Notes: generated from the letters alone by a model not told the origin. Shown: positions 55,008 to 63,795, counted from the stretch's first letter. The stretch is 64,000 nt of DNA from Nostoc commune NIES-4072 (GCF_003113895.1 NZ_BDUD01000001.1:6886559-6950558), one strand, 5' to 3'. Program-made: numbers and translations.

Positions 55008-56216
55008 ATGCAAAATAACTGCATCTATCTCGATAATAATGCCACCACTAAGGTAGACCCAGAAGTTATAGAGGTAATGCTACCTTACCTGACAGATTAT
55101 TACGGCAATCCCTCCAGTATGCATACCTTTGGTGGGCAAGTCGGTAAAGCAGTGAGAACAGCAAGAGAACAACTTGCAGCCATCCTGGGAGCCGATGAGT
55201 CAGAAATTGTCTACACAAGTTGTGGAACTGAGGGAGATAACGCCGCCATTCGAGCCGCACTGTTGGCACAACCAGAAAAGCGACATATCGTCACTACCCA
55301 AGTTGAACATCCAGCAGTACTCAATGTCTGCAAACAATTAGAAACCCAAGGTTATAGTGTTACCTATCTATCAGTAAATCATCAAGGGCAGCTGGATCTA
55401 GATGAACTAGAAGCTTCCTTGACGGGTAACACCGCCCTGGTGACAATTATGTATGCTAATAACGAAACCGGCACGATTTTCCCGATTGAGCAAATTGGGT
55501 TGCGCGTCAAAGAATATGGTGCTATCTTCCATGTAGATGCGGTGCAAGCAGTGGGAAAAATCCCCTTGAATATGAAGACTAGCACGGTGGATATGTTAAC
55601 CTTGTCTGGTCACAAGCTGCACGGGCCGAAAGGAATTGGTGCTTTATATATTCGGCGCGGAGTTCGGTTCCGTCCCTTCATGATTGGGGGACACCAAGAA
55701 CGCGGACGTAGAGCGGGAACAGAGAATGTTCCAGGAATTATTGCCTTGGGCAAAGCTGCGGAACTAGAACTGTTACACTTAGAAGAAGCGACTGCAAGAG
55801 AAAGAAAACTGCGCGATCGCTTGGAACAAACTTTACTCGCTAAAATCCCCGATTGTGTCGTTAACGGTGACGTTACGCAGAGATTGCCCAACACCACCAA
55901 TATCGGCTTTAAGTACATCGAAGGTGAAGCAATCCTACTGTTATTGAACAAATACGGTATCTGTGCATCATCCGGTTCTGCTTGTACCTCCGGTTCTCTA
56001 GAACCTTCTCACGTCCTGCGGGCAATGGGCTTACCCTATACAACTTTGCACGGTTCAATTCGCTTCAGTCTTTGTCGCTACACCACCGAAGCCGAAATTG
56101 ATCGAGTGATAGAGGTAATGCCCAGTATTGTAGAGCGTTTACGCGCCCTCTCACCTTTCAAAAATGATGACGCGGGTTGGTTGCAAGGACAAGAACAAGC
56201 ACTGGCACATCGTTAG
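55008..56216 (+). CDS. nifS: Cysteine desulfurase NifS
   Basis: This PLP enzyme supplies sulfur for nitrogenase Fe-S clusters. From ATG 55008 (MQNNCIYLDNNATTKVDPEV) it has 402 residues. The PLP lysine is in TLSGHKLHGPKGIGALYIR, the aspartate/His sites are in HVDAVQAVGKIP and VEHPAVLNV, and the active Cys loop is GICASSGSACTSGSLEPSHV. The frame begins four codons earlier with TTG. It is 35 bp after fdxN. Confidence 0.97.
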   Translation: MQNNCIYLDNNATTKVDPEVIEVMLPYLTDYYGNPSSMHTFGGQVGKAVRTAREQLAAILGADESEIVYTSCGTEGDNAAIRAALLAQPEKRHIVTTQVEHPAVLNVCKQLETQGYSVTYLSVNHQGQLDLDELEASLTGNTALVTIMYANNETGTIFPIEQIGLRVKEYGAIFHVDAVQAVGKIPLNMKTSTVDMLTLSGHKLHGPKGIGALYIRRGVRFRPFMIGGHQERGRRAGTENVPGIIALGKAAELELLHLEEATARERKLRDRLEQTLLAKIPDCVVNGDVTQRLPNTTNIGFKYIEGEAILLLLNKYGICASSGSACTSGSLEPSHVLRAMGLPYTTLHGSIRFSLCRYTTEAEIDRVIEVMPSIVERLRALSPFKNDDAGWLQGQEQALAHR

Positions 56217-56349
56217 GGACTAGGAATAAATGGGAAAAGGTTAAAGGGTAAAGGGTAAAGGAATGATTTTTCCCCTTCCCCCTTCCCCATTACCCCTTTC
56301 CCAATCCCCCCACTCATAACTCAGCACTCAGCACTCAGCACTTAATAAT
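56217..56349. repeat. STRR spacer between nifS and nifU
   Basis: AAAGGGT units near 56238-56262 are followed by CCTTCCCC/CCATTACCCC units and AGCACTC repeats (CAGCACTCAGCACTCAGCAC at about 56321). They could fold into a hairpin between the two genes. Confidence 0.65.
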
Positions 56350-57249
56350 ATGTGGGACTACACTGATAAAGTATTAGAACTGTTTTACGATCCCAAAAAT
56401 CAGGGAGCAATCGAAGAAACGAGCGAAGCTGGAGTTAAGGTTGCAACGGGTGAAATCGGTAGCATTGCTTGCGGTGATGCTCTGAGATTGCACCTGAAAG
56501 TGGAAGTAGAATCTGATAAGATTTTAGATGCTCGCTTTCAAACCTTTGGTTGTACTAGTGCGATCGCATCTTCTAGTGCATTAACCGAAATGGTCAAAGG
56601 TTTAACCTTAGATGAAGCTTTGAAAGTGTCCAACAAAGACATTGCAGATTACCTGGGTGGTTTACCAGAAGCAAAGATGCACTGCTCTGTTATGGGGCAA
56701 GAAGCCTTAGAAGCCGCTATCTATAACTATCGTGGCATACCTCTAGCTACCCACGATGATGACGATGAAGGCGCGTTAATTTGCAGTTGCTTTGGCATCA
56801 GCGAGTCCAAAATTCGCCGCGTGATTTTAGAAAATCATCTCACGGATGCCGAGCAAGTAACAAATTATGTAAAAGCTGGTGGCGGATGCGGTTCCTGTCT
56901 GGCGAATATCGATGATATTATTAGATCAGTTCAACAGGAATACGCCTCACCTGCTCTCAACAATTACGGCGTACAAGTTGCCACAGAAATTGTTAATTCA
57001 AAGCAACGATCGCTAACAAACGTGCAAAAGATTGCTCTAATTCAAAAAGTTCTCGATGAAGAAGTCAGACCCGTACTGATTGCAGACGGGGGAGATGTAG
57101 AACTCTATGATGTAGAAGGCGATCGCGTTAAAGTTGTACTGCAAGGTGCTTGCGGTTCCTGTTCTAGTAGTACAGCAACTCTAAAAATTGCGATCGAAGC
57201 CAGATTACAAGATCGTGTCAGCAAGAGCCTTGTAGTCGAAGCAGTTTAG
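56350..57249 (+). CDS. nifU: Fe-S cluster scaffold NifU, three-domain type
   Basis: The 299-aa scaffold has the IscU-like N-terminal domain (IACGDALRLHLKV, FGCTSAIASSSALTEMVKG, MHCSVMGQEALEAAI; three ligand Cys), a central 2Fe-2S BFD-like domain (ICSCFGISESKIRRVI and AGGGCGSCLANIDDI), and the C-terminal NFU domain with GACGSCSSSTATLKI. It assembles clusters with sulfur from NifS for NifH and NifB. Codon use and order are normal for the cluster. Confidence 0.97.
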   Translation: MWDYTDKVLELFYDPKNQGAIEETSEAGVKVATGEIGSIACGDALRLHLKVEVESDKILDARFQTFGCTSAIASSSALTEMVKGLTLDEALKVSNKDIADYLGGLPEAKMHCSVMGQEALEAAIYNYRGIPLATHDDDDEGALICSCFGISESKIRRVILENHLTDAEQVTNYVKAGGGCGSCLANIDDIIRSVQQEYASPALNNYGVQVATEIVNSKQRSLTNVQKIALIQKVLDEEVRPVLIADGGDVELYDVEGDRVKVVLQGACGSCSSSTATLKIAIEARLQDRVSKSLVVEAV

Positions 57250-57472
57250 GAATTGCTGTAGGACTTAACGTAATCTACAAATACGCTCTAATATGCATTC
57301 AGCCAGGAACAGAAAGTAGGATTTGAACCATATAATTGTCTCCACATCAATGCTTCAATCCTACCGACAACCAATAGCTAAATTAGCTATGACGGCTAAC
57401 AGCATATAGGCTTCATACATTAAGCGCCTACTTGCAAATTTCATCATCCAACTCGCTTCAAAGGAACAGGAT
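57250..57472. promoter_or_regulatory. nifU-glbN spacer
   Basis: The 223-bp spacer should contain the glbN promoter or allow read-through from nifU. TAGGACTTAACGTA at 57259 resembles the end of the TA-type MITEs at 37421 and 57832. AAAGGAACAGGAT just before the glbN ATG is its ribosome site. No ACCC-box array is present. Confidence 0.4.
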
Positions 57473-57829
57473 ATGAGCACATTGTACGACAACATTGGTG
57501 GACAACCAGCTATTGAACAAGTAGTAGATGAACTCCACAAACGCATTGCCACAGACAGCCTCCTCAGTCCCATTTTTGCTGGTACAGATATGGCGAAGCA
57601 ACGCAATCATCTAGTTGCTTTCTTAGCTCAAATATTTGAGGGGCCAAAGCAATACGGCGGTCGTCCAATGGACAAAACCCACGCAGGATTGAATTTACAG
57701 CAACAACACTTCGATGCGATCGCCAAGCATCTCGGTGAAGCAATGGCTGTGCGTGGAGTGTCAGCAGAAAACACCAAAGCTGCACTAGATCGCGTCACAA
57801 ATATGAAGGGCGCTATTTTGAACAAGTAA
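57473..57829 (+). CDS. glbN: Cyanoglobin (group I truncated hemoglobin)
   Basis: The 118-aa protein is a 2/2 hemoglobin. Numbering matches Synechocystis GlbN, with distal-side His46 in DMAKQRNH and proximal His70 in GRPMDKTH. It binds oxygen with high affinity and may scavenge oxygen or serve respiration during nitrogen fixation. Placement between nifU and nifH is as described in Nostoc commune and is absent from Anabaena PCC 7120. Confidence 0.95.
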   Translation: MSTLYDNIGGQPAIEQVVDELHKRIATDSLLSPIFAGTDMAKQRNHLVAFLAQIFEGPKQYGGRPMDKTHAGLNLQQQHFDAIAKHLGEAMAVRGVSAENTKAALDRVTNMKGAILNK

Positions 57830-57831
57830 TA

Positions 57832-57873
57832 GGACTTATGCATTGATTGTTGACAAATAGCAACATCAAGTCC
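57832..57873. repeat. 42-bp TA-flanked inverted repeat (mini-MITE)
   Basis: GGACTTATGCATTGATTG at 57832 and CAACATCAAGTCC ending at 57873 are flanked by TA on both sides and share the GGACTT/AAGTCC ends with the MITE at 37421-37509. It begins three bases after the glbN stop and could double as a terminator. Confidence 0.55.
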
Positions 57874-59073
<1,200 letters not shown>

Positions 59074-59221
59074 GTAGCCGCTAATAAATAACGCTTTAGC
59101 ACAAGGAAAAAGGAAGAGTTCCATATCTTACCTTTTCCTCTCCCTCGCATCTCCCCCCTAACCTTAGAGGGGACTCCTAGTCCCCCTATGCCCCGATCCT
59201 TACGAGTCACAGAGGCTAAAT
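59074..59221 (+). promoter_or_regulatory. nifH-nifD spacer with stem-loop
   Basis: GGGGACT (59169-59175) and AGTCCCC (59179-59185) form a 7-bp GC-rich stem with a 3-nt loop in the intergenic region. Similar hairpins after nifH in other diazotrophs stabilise the nifH message and lower nifDK expression. That role is inferred here. No U-tract follows, so it is unlikely to be a strong terminator. Confidence 0.6.
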
Positions 59222-60163
59222 ATGACACCTCCAGAAAATCAAAACATCATCGAAGAAAGAAAAGAACTAATTAAAGAAGTTCTAGACGCTTACCCCGATA
59301 AAGCTAAGAAAAAACGGGAAAAGCACTTAAGTGTATACGAAGAAGGTAAGTCCGATTGCGGCGTTAAGTCTAACATCAAATCCCTTCCAGGTGTAATGAC
59401 CGCTCGTGGTTGTGCTTACGCCGGTTCTAAAGGTGTGGTTTGGGGTCCTATTAAGGACATGATCCACATCAGCCACGGGCCTGTAGGTTGCGGTTACTGG
59501 TCTTGGTCTGGTCGTCGTAACTACTACATCGGCACCACAGGTATTGATACCTTTGGTACCATGCACTTCACCTCTGACTTCCAAGAAAGAGATATCGTGT
59601 TCGGTGGTGACAAGAAACTTGTCAAGCTAATCCAAGAACTAGATGTACTTTTCCCCCTCAACCGTGGTGTTTCCATTCAATCTGAATGCCCCATCGGTCT
59701 AATTGGGGATGACATCGAAGCAGTAGCTCGTAAGACATCCAAAGAAATTGGCAAGCCAGTTGTACCTGTACGTTGCGAAGGCTTCCGGGGTGTTTCCCAA
59801 TCTTTGGGACACCACATTGCGAACGACATGGTTCGTGACTGGGTGTTCACCAGAGCAGACAAAGCGAAAAAAGACGGTACACTTCAGTTTGAAGGTACTC
59901 CTTATGATGTAGCCATCATTGGTGACTACAACATCGGTGGTGATGCTTGGGCTAGCCGCATCCTGTTAGAAGAAATCGGCTTGCGCGTAGTCGCTCAGTG
60001 GTCAGGTGATGGCACCATCAACGAAATGTTGATGACCCCCAATGTGAAGATGAACCTCATCCACTGTTATCGGTCGATGAACTACATCAGCCGTCACATG
60101 GAAGAAGCTTATGGTATACCCTGTACGAAGTATGATTTAATATATTGTGATACCAGGATTTAG
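59222..60163 (+). CDS. nifD: nifD 5' segment, interrupted by an excision element
   Basis: The first 300 residues match the MoFe protein alpha subunit, with P-cluster ligands in [20 protein letters not shown] and [11 protein letters not shown], and the FeMo-co ligand Cys (Cys275 in Azotobacter numbering) in [16 protein letters not shown]. Homology ends after YGIP, and 13 unrelated codons ([13 protein letters not shown]) run to a stop. About 180 C-terminal residues, including the second FeMo-co ligand His442, are missing. They must lie beyond the element. Functional NifD therefore needs DNA excision. Confidence 0.95.
   Translation: MTPPENQNIIEERKELIKEVLDAYPDKAKKKREKHLSVYEEGKSDCGVKSNIKSLPGVMTARGCAYAGSKGVVWGPIKDMIHISHGPVGCGYWSWSGRRNYYIGTTGIDTFGTMHFTSDFQERDIVFGGDKKLVKLIQELDVLFPLNRGVSIQSECPIGLIGDDIEAVARKTSKEIGKPVVPVRCEGFRGVSQSLGHHIANDMVRDWVFTRADKAKKDGTLQFEGTPYDVAIIGDYNIGGDAWASRILLEEIGLRVVAQWSGDGTINEMLMTPNVKMNLIHCYRSMNYISRHMEEAYGIPCTKYDLIYCDTRI
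60108..60126. other. Candidate recombination core site of the nifD element (left border)
   Basis: NifD homology stops within TATGGTATACCCTG, around codon 300. An unbroken gene would continue as TGG (Trp). The 8-bp palindrome GGTATACC (60113-60120) sits at the border and is the best guess for the crossover core. The matching right copy lies outside the window, so the exact core is unproven. Confidence 0.5.
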
Positions 60164-60234
60164 TCCACGTATAACTTTGCTTAATTTAAACATTGTTCTA
60201 AATGGACTAAATTTTAAGACACATTTAAGACACA

Positions 60235-61641
60235 ATGAAAAGCAAGGCGCAGGACGTTTTTGAGGATTTCACTCCGCCAGCATCTACCGATGGCAGCTAT
60301 CTAGGAACGCAGAAACACATGAAGGCTACTCGGCAGCATCTGGAACGCAAATTTGAGAAAGGCTTGGCAGACACTCGGGCCCGTCTAAAAGCCGCTAAGG
60401 TCAAAGTTGGTTTGGTCGTGGCACGGGAGACTATTCAATTGCAAGCATCTCTACCTATCAAACCGGGCGATCGCGACACGAAAGGAACTGGTTTTAAGCA
60501 GTACAAAATTTCGCTAAATATCCCTGCAAGCTTGGACGGTTTGAGAACAGCTGAGGAAGAGGCAAACGAGCTAGGCAAGCTACTTGCCCGGAAACAGTTT
60601 GAATGGACTGACAAATATTTGGGTAAAATCGCTAAGGTCAGCAACAAATCCCAAACCCTTGGTGATGTTTTAGAAGAGTTTGAAACTAAGTATTTCAAAA
60701 CACGCAAGTTAACAGAAAAAAGTAAACACACCTTTTCCTATTACAAAGACTATTTACGGCGATTGATTGGGCTAGATACTTTATTAACTCAATCGGAGAT
60801 TGATAAAAAGCTTACAGAATTGACGGGCGATTCCGCCAAATACAGTGCTGTTAAATCATTGAAGGTTTTAAAATCAACCCTTAATTTAACTAGCTTCACT
60901 CTCGAAAATTTTAAAGCTACACAACCCAAAAGTCAGGCTAGGGACATTCCCAGTGATGAGGATATCATCAAAAATTATGAATCTTTTCATCAGTACTCTT
61001 TGACTAGAAGCCTAACAATTAAAAAAAATTGCTTAGACAGTTGGAAGATGTGGGAATGGGTGTATGGAATGCTTGCTACTTATGGATTACGCCCAAGAGA
61101 ACTGTTTGTAAATCCTGAAATCGATTGGTGGTTGAATCCTGAAAACAAAGATAATACATGGAAGGTTCACCCAGATACTAAGACTGGTTACAGAGAAACT
61201 TTGCCGCTACATCCTGAATGGGTTTACTTGTTTGATTTAAAAAATGTAGAGCCTTTGAAACTGTTAAAAGCTCAAACTGATGACAGAACTAGTTTTACAG
61301 ATATAAACACTATTCGGGTTAATTGTTCATCCTGGTTTAGACGCGTAAATATTCCGTTTACGCCCTATGACTTACGCCACGCTTGGGCAATTCGAGCGCA
61401 CATGATGGGCATTCCAATTAAAGCTGCTGCTGATAACTTGGGGCATTCTGTAGAAATTCACACTGAGATTTATCAGAAGTGGTTCAGCTTAGAGAACCGG
61501 AAGAAAGTAATTAGGCAGGCAGTGGATAAAAAAGATGATATGGATACGTTGATACAGGAGAATGCACGGCTAAGGGCTGAGGTGGAATATCTCAGGCAAG
61601 CTCTGGCACGGCATCAAATCAGTGAGGTGCTGTCTACTTAA
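60235..61641 (+). CDS. xisA: XisA-type site-specific tyrosine recombinase
   Basis: The 468-aa protein closely resembles XisA, the Anabaena nifD-element excisase, for example LPIKPGDRDTKGTGFKQYKI, SLDGLRTAEEEANELGKLL and PYDLRHAWAIRAHMMGIPIK. Catalytic residues are Arg286 (YGLRPRE), Tyr378 in place of the usual His (PYDLRH), Arg381, His404 (LGHS) and nucleophile Tyr413 (TEIYQKW). The C-terminus is a coiled coil (IQENARLRAEVEYLRQAL). TTTAAGACACA occurs twice just before the ATG and may be an operator. It lies 72 bp after the nifD stop. Confidence 0.93.
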   Translation: MKSKAQDVFEDFTPPASTDGSYLGTQKHMKATRQHLERKFEKGLADTRARLKAAKVKVGLVVARETIQLQASLPIKPGDRDTKGTGFKQYKISLNIPASLDGLRTAEEEANELGKLLARKQFEWTDKYLGKIAKVSNKSQTLGDVLEEFETKYFKTRKLTEKSKHTFSYYKDYLRRLIGLDTLLTQSEIDKKLTELTGDSAKYSAVKSLKVLKSTLNLTSFTLENFKATQPKSQARDIPSDEDIIKNYESFHQYSLTRSLTIKKNCLDSWKMWEWVYGMLATYGLRPRELFVNPEIDWWLNPENKDNTWKVHPDTKTGYRETLPLHPEWVYLFDLKNVEPLKLLKAQTDDRTSFTDINTIRVNCSSWFRRVNIPFTPYDLRHAWAIRAHMMGIPIKAAADNLGHSVEIHTEIYQKWFSLENRKKVIRQAVDKKDDMDTLIQENARLRAEVEYLRQALARHQISEVLST

Positions 61642-62020
61642 CTTAACGCAGAGCGTAGTTTATTAGGAGAGGTGCATCTCTTTTATTTAGCTTTTTAAAC
61701 TGTTAAACTAGTGTTGCTATATTTTTGGGCAATTTATTAGATAAAATACCTATTTTTTTTGCAATTTATGTTAAAAAATAGCCAGAAAAAAATTGTCTAT
61801 AGTTGATAAAAACGGCATCTAGAGGGAGTTTCACCCGTCTACAGTTTTGCCTACACCTGTAGACAGTGTAGACGCACTCAAACTGCATTGGAACCGCACT
61901 TGTCACCGTCAATCGTGGCACTATAACCGCTTTTATCACCGCCGATCGTGGCGTACTTGTCACCTTCTGTTGTCGCGGTGTAGGCGAACTGTAGACGCGT
62001 TGAAACCGTGCATAAGTTGA
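61642..62020. other. Repeat-rich element DNA after xisA
   Basis: AT-rich to about 61800, then sites 1-4 of the TGTAGACA family (61837, 61859, 61868, 61991). Between 61897 and 61975 are imperfect repeats of TGTCACCGTCAATCGTGGC, TATCACCGCCGATCGTGGC and TGTCACCTTC, about 30-40 bp apart. On the minus strand these would encode GDKxxxTIxGDK-like repeats, so they may be a decayed coding repeat. No intact gene is seen. Confidence 0.5.
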
Positions 62021-62236
62021 CTATAAACCGTGCTTTAATTCCTTGATAAAAGCGTCAATCGCCTTTCCTGCCGTTGATTGCTTACCCACTTTAAGTTTAT
62101 TCAAAGTGCGATCGCGGGTTAGGATTAACTCTTCATTGCTTAATTGCCCGGTAGCACTATTCTCGGATTCTACCGGGCTTTCAATTTTCCCCGCAGTTCC
62201 TCCAGTTGCGCCTCTAATTGCGATCGCACTTCAGCT
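62021..62236 (-). pseudogene. Frameshifted C-terminal part of the ribbon-helix-helix gene, or a separate small frame
   Basis: In a different frame overlapping the end of the RHH gene, the minus strand encodes GKIESPVESENSATGQLSNE, then ELILTRDRTLNKLKVGKQST and AGKAIDAFIKELKHGL to TAG at 62021. The composition is strongly protein-like, and there is no good start codon. A frameshift near 62180-62236 that cut a longer RHH protein in two is the simplest reading. Confidence 0.5.
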
Positions 62237-62439
62237 AGGCTTGCTTCTACTTCTTGCTTAACCAATGATTTCATGTCTACAGGTGTAGACAATTTTCTAG
62301 ATGTATCTGTAGACAGCCCTAGACATTCTATCATTCTCCTTTGAGCCGTCTGGTTTAATGTTTCACCCTCTATTTGCAATGCTTCTAATACTGCTACAGC
62401 CTCATCAGGCAAGCGAAACGAAAATTGTTTGCTAACCAT
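62170..62439 (-). CDS. Ribbon-helix-helix DNA-binding protein with coiled coil
   Basis: The 89-aa product starts MVSKQFSFRLPDEAVAVLEA, a beta strand and first helix typical of CopG/Arc-type RHH proteins, followed by GETLNQTAQRRMIECL as the second helix. Residues 55-89 (VKQEVEASLAEVRSQLEAQL) form a coiled coil. It lies among ten TGTAGACA sites, including three directly upstream of its start, and is probably their binder. The frame may be truncated by a frameshift (see 62021-62236). Confidence 0.65.
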   Translation of the reverse strand: MVSKQFSFRLPDEAVAVLEALQIEGETLNQTAQRRMIECLGLSTDTSRKLSTPVDMKSLVKQEVEASLAEVRSQLEAQLEELRGKLKAR

Positions 62440-62546
62440 AACCCTGTCCTTGTCTACACTGCCTACAATATTAGATGGTTTCAGCTTCGCTGTCTACAGC
62501 TATGTTGACATTGTATTCAAGGTTGTCGTATTCTTAGTGTAGACAG

Positions 62547-62582
62547 ATGAAAACAGGAATTGACTTAGGTTGCAGCGAGTAA
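62547..62582 (+). pseudogene. Possible ParM/actin-like start remnant
   Basis: An 11-codon frame, MKTGIDLGCSE, begins right after the last TGTAGACA site and diverges from the RHH gene. GIDLG is the phosphate-1 motif that opens actin-like ATPases such as ParM. With an RHH (ParR-like) gene and iterons it would complete a type II partition layout. The stretch is very short, so this is speculative. Confidence 0.15.
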
Positions 62583-62761
62583 GTCGTAGCGTCGTTTCGC
62601 TCCCCTAGTAACCACATGGGATGGATAAATCAGTAAACCAAAAAGTTTTTTAGAAGCAAAACCCAAGCAAACATTTCAGCCAAAGCCAGGGATATCACAA
62701 AACAACGTTTTGTTGAGCATTTCAGACGATCACTCTAGTTATCTTTAAGCGATCGCTCTAA
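62583..62761. other. Element spacer
   Basis: No gene is recognised. The stretch ends with CTCTAA at 62756-62761, the left copy of the MITE target duplication. Confidence 0.4.
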
Positions 62762-62949
62762 CCCACCTTCCGCACCCTAACTGTCACAAAGGTGTTTTCA
62801 CTGTTTTTTAGAATAAAACAAAGCTAGTTTATATACTTAATCTCCTTGTTTTAACTGAGATTAAAAATTATGTCAGCATAATTTTTAGCTCAAAACCTGT
62901 CAAAAGTTAAGTGATTACCGATTGTGACACTCTGGGTGCGGAATGTGGG
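62762..62949. mobile_element. 188-bp MITE with 6-bp target duplication
   Basis: The ends CCCACCTTCCGCACCC...TGTCACA and TGTGACA...GGGTGCGGAATGTGGG are 27-bp inverted repeats with 5 mismatches. CTCTAA flanks both sides (62756-62761 and 62950-62955) as a perfect target-site duplication. The interior is AT-rich and non-coding. The outermost bases match the surviving end of the IS1634-type remnant at 7681-7695, so that IS family probably mobilised it. Confidence 0.85.
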
Positions 62950-62994
62950 CTCTAAGATCCTTCTAAAACCAATGGTCAATACTCCTGATTAACG

Positions 62995-63099
62995 ATGGCT
63001 GAAACCCTTATTATTACGTTGGTTTTCAAAAGTTTGTGGTTTACTGTAAATGATCATCTGGCTAAAAGAAGCCCGATCGCTTTTTACAACGACAAATAA
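62995..63099 (+). CDS. Possible 34-aa small protein
   Basis: ATG 62995 to TAA 63097 reads MAETLIITLVFKSLWFTVND then HLAKRSPIAFYNDK. It has a short hydrophobic part and a basic tail. No Shine-Dalgarno or family is recognised, so it may be chance. Confidence 0.2.
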   Translation: MAETLIITLVFKSLWFTVNDHLAKRSPIAFYNDK

Positions 63100-63200
63100 G
63101 GTCAGCGCTTGAATGCGCCCCGGCAAGAGAGTCTTTCACCTCTCCCCCACCGGCACGACTTCCCCCTTACAAGTTCTCACGCCACTAAGGAGGCAATAGT

Positions 63201-63491
63201 ATGTTAGCGTCAGACGCGCCCACTTTGGGCATTTTTCGTCAAGCGTCAAAGTTTTGGCGTTTGCGGATCAGTAAAGAATTCGACAAGCCCGAATATTACA
63301 TTGGTCAGACCGTGCTGCACAAGATGAAAGTGAGGCAGGGTGAAATTTTGCATCCGGTCACGGTAATAGGCTTGAGATGGTCTGGGCTTGATTGGATGTA
63401 CGCCGTCGAATTGCCAGAAGATCATCCACAGTTTCATCATGAGAATCATGGCTGGGATGAACTGGAAGGCTATTTGCTAGAGGCGATGTAA
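63201..63491 (+). CDS. Hypothetical protein of the nifD element
   Basis: The 96-aa protein is preceded by a perfect AAGGAGG at 63187-63193, 7 bp before the ATG, strong evidence of translation. It contains ASKFWRLRISKEFDKPEYYI, GQTVLHKMKVRQGEILHPVT and GLRWSGLDWMYAVELPEDHP, suggesting a small beta-rich (SH3-like) fold in which GQTV and WMYAVELP strands recur in short cyanobacterial proteins. I cannot name its function. It would be element cargo. Confidence 0.7.
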   Translation: MLASDAPTLGIFRQASKFWRLRISKEFDKPEYYIGQTVLHKMKVRQGEILHPVTVIGLRWSGLDWMYAVELPEDHPQFHHENHGWDELEGYLLEAM

Positions 63492-63501
63492 TTAAAATGC
63501 C

Positions 63502-63741
63502 TTGGCAGGGGCGATCGTCATTGAGGCGATCGCACTTCTACTTAGACTGTTACTTGAAGACTTTTTGAAAGATAAATATCCCAACATTTATCAAAGCGCG
63601 TGTGAAATTGTTGAGTTACGGCCAAAACGGTACTTACACATATCACTAGTTGATGAAGTTGCTTTATTTAGCTATTTCATCCTAGAAATTAATGATTGGG
63701 TAAAAGACAAAGGCAGCAGTGATTGCAGCCTTTCGAGGTAG
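63502..63741 (+). CDS. Hypothetical protein, start uncertain
   Basis: An open frame encodes AIVIEAIALLLRLLLEDFLK, then VELRPKRYLHISLVDEVALF and SYFILEINDWVKDKG. It starts 11 bp after the previous gene but offers only TTG as start, with no ribosome site. A fragment or a translationally coupled gene is possible. A terminator-like hairpin follows at 63759. Confidence 0.35.
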   Translation: MAGAIVIEAIALLLRLLLEDFLKDKYPNIYQSACEIVELRPKRYLHISLVDEVALFSYFILEINDWVKDKGSSDCSLSR

Positions 63742-63758
63742 TGCGCGTGGACTACAAA

Positions 63759-63795
63759 AAAAACGACCTCCAGTCAACGACCGGGGGTCGTTTTT
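63759..63795. terminator. Bidirectional intrinsic terminator
   Basis: AAAAACGACC (63759-63768) and GGTCGTTTTT (63786-63795) form a perfect 10-bp stem across a 17-nt loop, with A- and T-runs at both ends. It would end transcription of the two small element genes and anything arriving from the right. Confidence 0.8.

Larger units (their letters stand above)
61837..62544. repeat. Ten dispersed TGTAGACA/TGTCTACA sites
   Basis: GTAGAC or its complement GTCTAC occurs at 61837, 61859, 61868, 61991, 62275, 62285, 62309, 62452, 62492 and 62539, usually as KTGTAGACAG. Chance would give well under one in 700 bp. The pair at 62275-62290 forms a palindrome with a 4-bp gap. The sites surround and invade the ribbon-helix-helix gene, suggesting an operator or a plasmid-like centromere. 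Confidence 0.75.

Noticed and set aside
61766..61963. 65-aa minus-strand frame in the nifD element
   Set aside because: It runs through the GTAGAC sites and imperfect repeats and has no plausible family. Another frame of the same DNA looks more coding-like but is also broken.
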